Source: Hemerocallis citrina
Taxonomy: Eukaryota > Streptophyta > Magnoliopsida > Asparagales > Asphodelaceae
Direction of reading: 5' to 3'
Length of the DNA stretch: 64,000 bases
NCBI GenBank assembly: GCA_017893485.1
Contig: CM030368.1
Coordinates: forward strand, 109,747,549-109,811,548
Shown here piece by piece: positions 55,752-64,000 of the stretch (position 1 is its first letter; each line of letters opens with the position of its first letter). The position numbers were made by a program, and so were the translations under genes. The notes under the pieces are model-generated. The model worked only from the letters and a program-made list of their open reading frames with translations, had not been told where the DNA came from and did not search any database.

Positions 55752-56740
55752 CCTGTATTACATTTTCCGAGTTACCAGCGTCTTCCTCGGTTAATGCAAA
55801 TACTCGCCCTTGCCTCTTCTGAAATTTGCTCCCACCAGAACCATCCTTCTTCAATTGTGGACAATGAGACTGAGAATGTCCAGCCTGCCCACACTGGAAA
55901 TAAACCTGCTTTGCCAACTTCGGACATGCTAACCTGTAATGTCCTGCCTCCTTGCAGTAATAACAGGTCACCCCTTGAGCTGCAGGTGCCTTCTGCACTG
56001 GATCACTGAATTTGGCCTGCTTCGCAGGGAATCCCTTCCCACTCTGGCCTGATGCTGGCCTCTTGTTCCGGTTCCATGTATCTTGCTTCTTCTGGAACTG
56101 GTCCATGTCCTCTTCGGTCATGGCTGCTCTCCTGACCAGTTTGTCGAATCTTCTGATGCCCAACGGGATCATCCTCGACCTCAAGCTTGGCCTCAAGCCC
56201 TGCTCAAACTTTTTGGCTTTCTTTGCCTCGTCAACAACTAACTCTGGTGCATACCTCGAAAGTTGAGCAAATTTGGTCCCATACACCCGCACCGGTCATG
56301 CTGCCCTGCTGAAGGTTCAAGAACTCGGTCGCCTTCTTCTCCTAAACATCTAGGGGAAAGAAGCGATCTCTGAACTCCTCCAGAAAAGCTTCCCAAGTCA
56401 ACGGCTGGTCTCCCAAAGCCCTTTTCACTGACTCCCACAAGACACCAGCGTCCTTCTCAAGCTGCATCGAAGCTAACTTCACCTTGCTGGCTGCCGGAGT
56501 CTCCGATACCTCGAAGATCGTCTCCATCTTCCTAATCCAATCATCTGCTGCGGTTGGATTAGCTTGCCCCTCAAAGACTGGCGGCCTCATCCTCTTAAAG
56601 GATTCAATCTGCTTGATAGGATCGGCGTTCACAAATCCATGTCCAGCTTCATGATTTGGCTGCGGATTCTGTTGCTGAGCTTGCTGCTGCGCCACGTTGA
56701 ATGCCATCAGCATGTTCAGCGTCTGGTACACCTTGGCGAA
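55752..56740 (-). pseudogene. Tekay unit 2 gag, 5'-truncated and frameshifted
   Basis: Two frames (55735-56292 and 56342-56731) cover gag from YQTLNMLMAFNV to the knuckles. The second knuckle has its first Cys changed to Tyr (YFQCGQAGHSQSHC). A stop replaces Gln at about 56342, and an inserted base near 56290 shifts the frame. The gag start, leader and primer site are missing: the sequence jumps into LTR A3 at CGAATT. Confidence 0.88.
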
Positions 56741-59538
56741 TTTCTAATAAGATATCTTAGAAAATACGTGGCACATTCCCAGCGATCCACTTCAATACAA
56801 TATTAAATATTAAACATAACCAACACCACTAAAAATTTTCAAACATTTATTACAACAAAACCTTACATTGCACAGCGGAATTCAAAAAATCTCAACTACA
56901 AATTTATCTCAAAACTGTTATTATAATTTTACACAAACACTTAAGATTCAATTTATCTCAAATATGTCTCTAGCATCCAAATCTCCATCACTAGGCAACT
57001 ACCTGCAACATGTGAGGCTAGAGATGGTCCCTAACCCCCAAAACTAACGGGGTCTGCCATAAATGGTGTGAGAGATATAAAAATAAACAAACAACATAAA
57101 AGATCATACCTCATAAATTCTTAAACAACAGGTACTAAGTAAGAATATGGGAAATACGCAATGACGGTAACATAAAACATCAAGTGGAGCTAATCTAAGT
57201 GTCGGGTGGAGAAAACAGGAAAACCAAATGCATAAAACCAAGCCAAGAAACAATTACTCTAGATGCAGACTCTCTAATGCGTACTTGTCGAAGTCTATGC
57301 ATCCCATTCTACATAGGTTCGGTGCAAGCCCTTAACGTCTCCATTTCATAGGGTTCAATCCCCCGCTATGCAACTAATCCTAACACGATGACTACTACGA
57401 GATAAAGAAAAACCATGGATAGTATCTCATGCCCGATAATTCCGGAGATGGATCCCACACCCAAGATATTTCACTTGAATAATTCCGGAGATCATCCCAC
57501 ATCGAAACATTGACACATCACCACAATATACCACATGGGCTTCACCTCGACTCCGATAATTCCGGAGATCAATCCCACACCACAAATAGTTACCGTGATA
57601 ATTCCGGAGATTGTCCCACACCACAAGACTGTGATAATTCCGGAGACATATCCCACACCACTAATAATCTACTGTGATAATTTCAGAGATTAAATCCCAC
57701 ACCGAAAGCCGTACTGAGGTTCTTGACTCATGTTCCCGTTCATCATATCACCACTAGTGCCTGTCCTTATCATTTTGTGTTAATTAATTACTTAGCGAAC
57801 CTCCTAGAGTGGTATACCCTACCGGCCTAAATTCAAATCCAAATAACTGAAATGCCTCACTGGGCCTCAACAAATAACTCAACACCGGTATACTAGGGTC
57901 ACACACCACTAGAGACTCAAACTCAAAAGGTCTAAACTAAAGTTCCACTAAACAAGAGTGGCTCAACTGAATATCTTAAATCATATACTAAACTGAAAGT
58001 CAAGTATATACTGAATTATCTGGAAGAAACAATCGTTCGAAATAGCACTAAAGTTTTCAAAGGTCCTTCAGTACCAGTCGACTCACACTTTAGTAAGTCG
58101 ACTGTCCAGAAGACGAGTTTCCAAAATTTTACAAAAATAAACTAAGTCATATAACAGTCGACTTAAGAAAAGGGATCAGTCGACTTACCCGAGGTAAATT
58201 CCAATAATTTCTCAAAATATATTCTAAGTATATGAGTCAACTTAAAGGAGTCATAGGTCGACTGTCCAGAAAGGACTAATAATTTTTCAAAATAGATTTC
58301 TCAGAGGACCAGTCGTCTGCATAGGGGCTAGGTCGACTGTCCAGAACGACTATTTCAAGAATTCTAAAAATACAGTATCAGGCTCTTACCAGTCGACTAC
58401 ACAGTAGGCCAGTCGACTGTCGGCCTACAGATTTCAAAATTTAGATCTGATTACAAAGTCAAGTCTGGGGTTTCTAATGTTTCATTATTCATGAAAAATA
58501 GTTCGTATTCAGAAAGAATGATAAATCTCAACAAAACCTCATCAGTTATGTATATTTATGTTATTCAAAACCTCAAATATATCAAAATCAAGTTCTCATG
58601 TTCATTAGGGTTTTACAAGATCTAACTCTCTTTCACAATTCTAAATCAAATCCTGATTTATAAATCTAATGTCCAGATGTTCATACTCAAATCTTAACAT
58701 GTCGTTAGCAACTCATTTTAATAATAAAGATCTTCCATTCCATCCACAATTATTCACATGATTCATACCACAGTACAAGATCTATACTGTTCACAACATC
58801 AAATCAACACATCAATGATACTTGCACACATAGATCAACAACATGACGAATTATAATATTCACAAAATCGAACAAACAAACAAGATCACTCACATGAATC
58901 AAACAACAAAACAATTTTTATATATCTCACCTTGAATTGAGAAAAGTCCATGAAAAAGCCCTCCTCTTTGCTAGATCCAAGAGCTCCGTTCTCCACCAAA
59001 CAAATCTCCAAAAATTCTGTATATTATCAACAATGATAGCTGGAGAAAAATCCCTTAAATATCCGGGATGAATATTAGGGTTTTACCCTACTTTTGCAAA
59101 ATAAACCCTTCAAAAATACAATTTACATATATAACTCTATCTTTGGAAATTCCATCAAAACTCAATTAAATTTGGATTTAAAAGAAAATTTTCATTCTAA
59201 ATCTCAATCAGTACTGTTCAAAATGTCCAGAATATACATTTTGCACTTTAGCCCCTAAAAATGACAGATTTGCAAAAAGGTCATTCTTTTCTCAAAAATT
59301 GCAAATAGTTCCAATTAATTTCAGAAAAATCTGGAAAAATACTAATTAAATCTCAAATATTAAATAAAGATTTTTCATAAAGAAAACTAAATTTTCACAC
59401 TTCTCATAAAAGCATTTGCACGTGTTTTGCACGTGTACAAAAGATAAATTTTTCTGAAAATATTCATTAAATCTTCAAAAATAAATTTAAATTCATTTTC
59501 AAATATAAAAATAATATTTGAAAATACGGGGTTCTACA
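56737..59538 (-). repeat. Tekay LTR A3, missing its first bases
   Basis: Lacks the first ~10 bp (TGTAGCGCCC) and otherwise matches A1 and A2, ending GGGGTTCTACA at 59538. The junction CGAATT at 56737-56742 is shared by the gag sequence and the LTR. Followed by AAAGA, the target duplication. Confidence 0.9.
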
Positions 59539-59602
59539 AAAGAAGAGGTTGACGACTGCACCTATCTTAGCTTTGCTACAAGCTGAGAAGGAATATGATA
59601 TT
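59539..59602 (+). pseudogene. A0 pol continuation
   Basis: After the AAAGA duplication the frame resumes as [19 protein letters not shown], the segment before the RNase H active site in Tekay pol. Cut by B4. Confidence 0.8.
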
Positions 59603-62080
59603 CGTCACACCCCGCTTCCCATAAAGGAAATACGGAATACGGATACGTGACTAAGCCCAGTGAATGATTTTCATCATCCATAAGTTATCAGGATCTTTAC
59701 AACATTTCACAGGAATAATAAGAGTAGGAAGCAAGAAAAGACAACACGCATGCATAAATAAATTAATATACCAACAGAAATTTACTTGAAACCAAAATAT
59801 AGTAATCTCAAATAAATCAGATCTGAACAAGTTAATAATTCTGGGTCACATTGCCCAATACAAAATAATCCAAGTAACAGATACAATTATTCAAAAGAAA
59901 CAGGAAATAATAATAATAGTAAAACTCCAGCATCTAGAATCTCATATAACCTATACCATCTGGCAACTGATCTCCAAAATCTACAATTTAATAAATTGCA
60001 GGAAGAGGAAAAGAAAACAAAACGACCATCAATGTAAGTTATGGGCTGCTTGTAGTGCAAGCACAAGTACATGGGAAGAACAACAAATAGCATGGAATAG
60101 ACATGGCAACAAAGTATAACAACTAGCATGAATCATGAACAGCATCAAGTAATATAAAGTGCAGACAGGGTACAGGTAACATGTATTAGTTGTCAACTAT
60201 CATGCAAGCAGGCAAACAGGTAACAAGTATCATGCAAGTAAGTAAACATGTAACATGTATCTAGTAGCATGTATAGGTAATCATGTAACTTAATAGGGTC
60301 TAAAATACTGATAAAAAACGGAAAACCGGCAAAAAAAATAATAATATTCATGCACAAAATCAACTAGTTCATATGAAACTCATCCAAAATATAACCAAAC
60401 ATGAAATATGGTATACTAGATATCCAAGCAACATGGTATAGGGATATTTTATAAGTCTACAACAAGTTATACTGCAACGAACACATCATGCATACAAAAT
60501 CATACCATAAGTCATGAATCACGAACAACATGCATGTGTACAACAAGAAGTGGTCATCCCTAGGTTATTTCATGTTATGTGTGTACTGAGGCAACTACGG
60601 GTGGGTTAAAACAATAGAGATAAGATATAACAGGGGTTTTACACAAGAATTGTCTCTAGAACACAACTACACTATAGGCGGTATTTTTTACTTGTATTAC
60701 ACAAAGAAAAGAATACAAGTTACTTGTCTGAGAGACGACGACGGGAACGACACAAAAGCCAGAACAAGAATAACGGGAAAGAATTCCTGGACACGAACTC
60801 AAGGGACGAACGACGAACCCAACAACGAACCCAACTCTCGAACAACGAACGCACCACTTGCGAGAACCAACACACGCACACAAGAGAGTGAGAGGAAGCG
60901 AGAGACGGCAAAGGGGAACGGCGTAGCTATCGGGAGGAGCACAGCGCAGGGGTTTGTGTTGTTGCTAGAAGGTGGGACAGCGCAGGGGGACAGCGGGCTA
61001 CTGCGGTTGCTTAAGGGCTACCGGCGACGCTGAGGAGCGGCATCGCGAGAGGGAGAGAGAACCAGGGAGGAGGAGCACGGGAAGACGAGGTTATGGCTAG
61101 TGCATTACAGGAGGTGCAGGGCGGCTGGTGCTCAGGAGGAGCAGGACGACGCTGTGGTAGGGCGGTGCGATGGGGGCTGCTGTCTACCGCTGATGAGTCG
61201 TGACAGGAAGAGGAGGCAGGGCGGACGGAGCATCGTTGTTGAGTGGCGCTGCAGGAGGCACATCGGGGGGATGTAGGGGGAGAGATGAGCGGGAGTAGAA
61301 GGGAAGGAGGAGACTGAGACGGGGTCAGGAGTCGATGAGAGAGAGAGAGTGCAGGGCGCACAGGGATGGGTTCGGGAGATAGAGTGACGGGGGAGGAAGG
61401 GGAAACCGGAGGCTGTGGGTTTTTAAGAGGGGGGAAGATGAACGGGTATAATATATAGTTGGGTATATATATATGGGGGTTAGGTTATTAGGGTTAGGTA
61501 GACAGCGGATGAGGGTAAAGTGGGTTTCAGGTATATAAGCAGGTAGGGTTGGGGTTATAATGGGTCGGGGTGAAGGGTATGGGTAATAGGTTGTTCGATA
61601 TATGGGTTTCGGGTTGGATCCAATAAGAAATAGGGTTTGGGTTTTGGGTTTTAAAACCAATAGAAAAATAATTATAAAAATATAATACAAATTATAGTAT
61701 GTTCAGGCTAAAAATAAAACAATAATAATGATAATATTAACAATAAAAATAATAATGCAAATTATAACTGTAATAAAATAATACTGATAGTAACGATAAT
61801 AATAACAATAATAATATTAATAATTAGAATAATGATAAAATATTGATAGTAATAATAATAAAAATCAAGGTAATAATAACAATAATAAGATTTGTATTAC
61901 AATAGAAAAAAAATAATAGAAAATAGTTACAAATAAAGTTATTGATCAAGAATAGATTTTAATAGAAGATCTAACAATACATTTTAACAAAAGAATTTGA
62001 AAGCGGAAAAAAAAAAATTTCAAAAATTTTAAATACAGAAAACACACAGAAAATACATATTTGGGAAAACAGGGATTACA
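59603..62080 (-). repeat. B4 3' LTR
   Basis: 2478 bp. Begins CGTCACACCCCGC (TG changed to CG at the tip) and ends GGGATTACA on the plus strand. In minus sense: TGTAATCCCTG start, ATA-rich repeats (61660-61910), TATATATATA promoter (about 61462-61475), GC-rich island (60690-61430) and 3' block. Confidence 0.75.
60690..61440 (-). other. GC-rich Pro/Ser-rich island in LTR B4
   Basis: Minus-strand frames 61325-61690 and 61011-61361 are Pro/Ser/Thr-rich with no domain, matching the islands in B1-B3. Confidence 0.45.
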
Positions 62081-62125
62081 AATCTTACCCACCTTACAAA
62101 AATATTTCGTCCTCGAAATTTGCTT
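62081..62125 (-). promoter_or_regulatory. B4 polypurine tract and preceding motif
   Basis: Minus strand reads ATTTCGAGGACGAAAT, then AAGGTGGGTAAGATT directly before the LTR. The CGAGGACGAAAT motif next to the polypurine tract is a familiar 3'-end signature of plant Ty3 elements. Confidence 0.65.
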
Positions 62126-63208
62126 AGGCATTACATAGGACAAGGCAAAAACAAACTGGGGAAGGGTAACAAAATAGAGAACTAAAGGGGAATGAACAAG
62201 CAGTGGCAATACCAGAAAAAGAAGGAAGTGGATAACAATGAGATCGAATGGAATGCATGAATGAAAATGAATAGTATCAAAAGGAAAGAACAACAAAAAA
62301 TAACAAAGCAATAAGGGAGTAGGTAGAACCGGAATCAAAGAGAGAAATGACAGGGAAGAATTGATCAAACAATGAATGGGTGCATGATGGCAAAATGGAA
62401 TATAGGAAAGAAGTAACCGGTATAAAAAATGAAGAAGAAACAACACAAGACTTGCAAAATAACAAAGCAAAGAGATAAAGAAATAGATAGAGTTGGAATT
62501 GAAGAAAGAATGGACAAGGAAGAGTTAGACCAGCCAATGAGTCATCGGATGAAGACGAGTACAAGGGATGGAAAGAAGCAAACAATGCAGGGAAGGAGAA
62601 ATAATAAGAGAATCCTGGGACATGTGGGTTATGTGCCCACAATGCTTCCACTGCGCCACTCTGATCGGAAAGGCTCTGCCAACAGCATGCAGTAGCTCCA
62701 GCAATCTGCTTCGTAGCTTACTGTGTCCTCGACACGTCCAAACGACATCCCTCTAGCATGAAGTTCGAACTCCTAGCAACTTCAAATTCTGAACACTTCA
62801 TGAGATCCTGGAATTCCGCATGCACCTCTCGGAGCAAAAGACAACACTTCCTCTCCTGGTGATGATCCAAACCACTGACATGTCATAGTAGATCTAGCAA
62901 TGCCGACTGACGGACCAAGCAGAAATAAAAAGAATGGATGGAACCAAAATCAGAAGGAGATGTGTACGAAAAGAATGAATTCATACCCAAGAAGAAATCA
63001 ACAAATGAGGACGACTAAAAGAGACGGAAGAATAAGGAATCAAAGGATTGCATAAGAAGGAATCAAAATGAATGGAATAAGACTAGTATCCAGATTAATA
63101 TTGATTATAATTCATTCATGTATGCATGGTTTGTGTACTGTTGAGCCGATCCTAGATCGAGCCAAACTTGTCTAATATATCAGTCAAACTAATACATTAG
63201 CCAAACCT
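62126..63208 (-). other. B4 internal region, no gag or pol
   Basis: AT- and GA-rich sequence with no reverse-transcriptase, gag or integrase similarity in any frame. A minus-strand frame (62277-62651) contains LFDSGSTYSLI, which looks like a protease box, but its neighbourhood gives no further support. The one clear item is the tRNA-iMet fragment at 62612-62665. Confidence 0.5.
62612..62665 (-). tRNA. Partial tRNA-iMet(CAU) sequence, 5' 54 nt
   Basis: Minus strand begins ATCAGAGTGGCGCAGTGGAA, continues through an intact anticodon stem (GTGGG/CCCAC) with a CAT anticodon in CACATAA, and stops after GTCCCAGGAT. By recall it differs from plant initiator tRNA-Met at about five of 54 positions. 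The A box (TGGCGCAGTGG) is complete. The T arm and acceptor 3' half are missing, so it cannot be a working tRNA. It lies in the sense direction of an element family primed by this same tRNA. Confidence 0.7.
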
Positions 63209-63222
63209 GGCCTTTGATACCA
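63209..63222 (-). promoter_or_regulatory. B4 primer-binding-like site
   Basis: Minus strand TGGTATCAAAGGCC, about nine bases inside the right LTR. It matches tRNA-iMet's TGGTATCA and then departs, so it is either a decayed site or a different primer. Confidence 0.6.
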
Positions 63223-63231
63223 CTAAAACCT

Positions 63232-63802
63232 TGTTACGCCCCGCTTCTCAAAAAGAAAATACGGAATACAGATACGTGACTAAGTCCAGCAAATGATTTT
63301 CATCATCCATAAGTTTTCAGGATCTTTACAACATTTCACAGGAATAATCAGAGTAGGAAGCAAGAAAAGTCATCCATGCATGCATAAATAAATCAATATA
63401 TCAACAAGAATTTACTTGAAACCAAAATATAATAATCTCAAATAAATCAGATCTGAACAAGTCAATAATTCTGGGTCACATTGCCTAATACAAAATAATC
63501 CAAGTAACAGATACAATTATTCAAAAGCAACAGGAAATAATAATACTAGAAAAACTCTAGCATCTAGAATCTCATATCACCTACACTATCTGGCAGCTGA
63601 TATCCAACATCTGTAATTTAGTAAATTACAAGAAGAGGAAAAGAAAACAAAACGACTATCAATGCAAGTTACGGTCCGCTTGTAGTGTAGGCACAAGTAC
63701 AAGAGAAGAATAACAAATAGCTTGGAATAGACATGGCAACAAAGTATAACAACTAACATGAATCATGAACAACATCAAGTAATATAAAGTGCTGACAGGG
63801 TA
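63232..63802 (-). repeat. B4 5' LTR, partial
   Basis: Begins TGTTACGCCCCGC and is closely similar to 59603-60180. Interrupted at 63803 by LTR B5. Confidence 0.75.
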
Positions 63803-64000
63803 TGTAACCCCTATTTTTCCAAAAATGTATTTTTGTATATTTTCTGTATTTAAAATTTTTGCAAATTATTTTTTTCGGTTTTCAAATTCTTTTGTCAAAT
63901 TGTATTATTGGATATCCTATTGAAATATGTTTTCGATCAATAACCTTATTTGTAAATATTTCCAATGATTATTATATTGTAATATAATTCTTATTTTTTT
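63803..64000 (+). mobile_element. Start of family-B LTR B5
   Basis: Begins TGTAACCCCTATTTTTCC, the start of a plus-oriented B-family LTR, inserted after GGGTA in the B4 LTR and leaving the window. Only AT-rich U3 is visible. Confidence 0.65.

Larger units (their letters stand above)
41609..59538 (-). mobile_element. Tekay (Del) chromovirus tandem block: LTR-internal-LTR-internal-LTR
   Basis: Three near-identical 2.8-kb LTRs and two internal regions, all minus strand, inserted in A0 with a perfect AAAGA duplication at the outer ends only (41604-41608 and 59539-59543). One target duplication around three LTRs indicates a single insertion later expanded by unequal LTR recombination. Internal 1 (44432-49343) is almost intact; internal 2 (52168-56740) is damaged and has lost its gag start and primer site. 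LTR length, tRNA-iMet primer, gag with two knuckles and the C-terminal chromodomain place it in the Tekay/Del lineage. Confidence 0.92.
59603..64000 (-). mobile_element. Non-coding family-B LTR retrotransposon B4 (LARD-like)
   Basis: Two LTRs of family B in the same minus orientation (59603-62080 and from 63232) flank 1.15 kb with a polypurine tract on one side and a primer-binding-like site on the other. The internal region has no gag or pol, so the element would depend on a partner. It interrupts the A0 pol frame. The right LTR is cut by another LTR at 63803 and its end lies beyond the window. Confidence 0.75.

Noticed and set aside
62277..62651. Protease gene in the B4 internal region (LFDSGSTYSLI)
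   Set aside because: Only this one short string resembles a protease; flanking residues do not, and the frame runs through the tRNA-iMet fragment.
62429..62695. 88-codon basic ORF in B4 internal region
   Set aside because: Purine-rich low-complexity frame, opposite to the element sense and overlapping the tRNA fragment; no family recognised.

Overview
This is plant nuclear DNA from a retrotransposon-dense, repeat-nested part of an angiosperm genome. The evidence is: tRNA-iMet primer sites on every LTR element, a Tekay-type chromovirus with a C-terminal chromodomain, a SIRE-like Copia element, a badnavirus-like endogenous pararetrovirus, a BED-finger hAT element, RTE and L1 LINEs, and small Helitrons. 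I find no host protein-coding gene. The species cannot be named from this sequence. All assignments come from reading the sequence and from recalled family features; no search was run.

Layout. Bases 1-1950 hold the 5' part of an endogenous badnavirus/tungrovirus-like pararetrovirus on the minus strand (promoter, primer site, two small broken ORFs, start of the movement-protein polyprotein). Bases 2027-8460 hold a dead hAT transposon on the plus strand, split by a 3.1-kb solo LTR (3373-6498). From 8843 onward almost everything can be read as nested insertions inside one RTE-type LINE on the minus strand. Its pieces lie at 8843-9142, 18996-19018 and 26979-27530. The LINE is cut by a Copia element (9143-18990, target duplication TCTTG), by a long solo LTR of family B (B1, 19019-26973, target duplication TCTGT) and by a Tekay-like LTR (S2, from 27531). 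B1 itself contains a Helitron and an inverted LTR of its own family (B2). S2 contains an L1 LINE (28880-31898) and is cut by an old plus-strand Tekay element, A0 (from 31991). A0 carries a Helitron in its LTR, a solo LTR in gag (B3, 36520-40046), a tandem LTR-internal-LTR-internal-LTR Tekay block (41609-59538, target duplication AAAGA) and a family-B element without recognisable coding sequence (B4, from 59603). B4 is cut at 63803 by yet another LTR.

Coding content is that of mobile elements. The Copia element has gag, PR, IN, RT and RNase H in broken frames plus an extra 3' ORF. The first Tekay unit is nearly intact: one premature TAG in pol, and gag and protease frames joined by what looks like a conserved 97-nt intron.

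The most unusual signal is a short palindrome, AGTCGACT, that occurs in pairs whose cores start 20-22 bp apart. The pairs repeat every 66-69 bp in the Copia element (LTRs, both sides of the 3' ORF, inside gag and the RT linker) and every 76-81 bp in the LTRs of the unrelated Tekay family. A variant with 32-33 bp spacing sits in the A0 LTR. Other notable items are a 54-nt tRNA-iMet fragment inside B4, the gag-protease intron, a conserved block plus a family-specific minisatellite shared by four Tekay-type LTRs, and a microhomology deletion in the tandem Tekay block.
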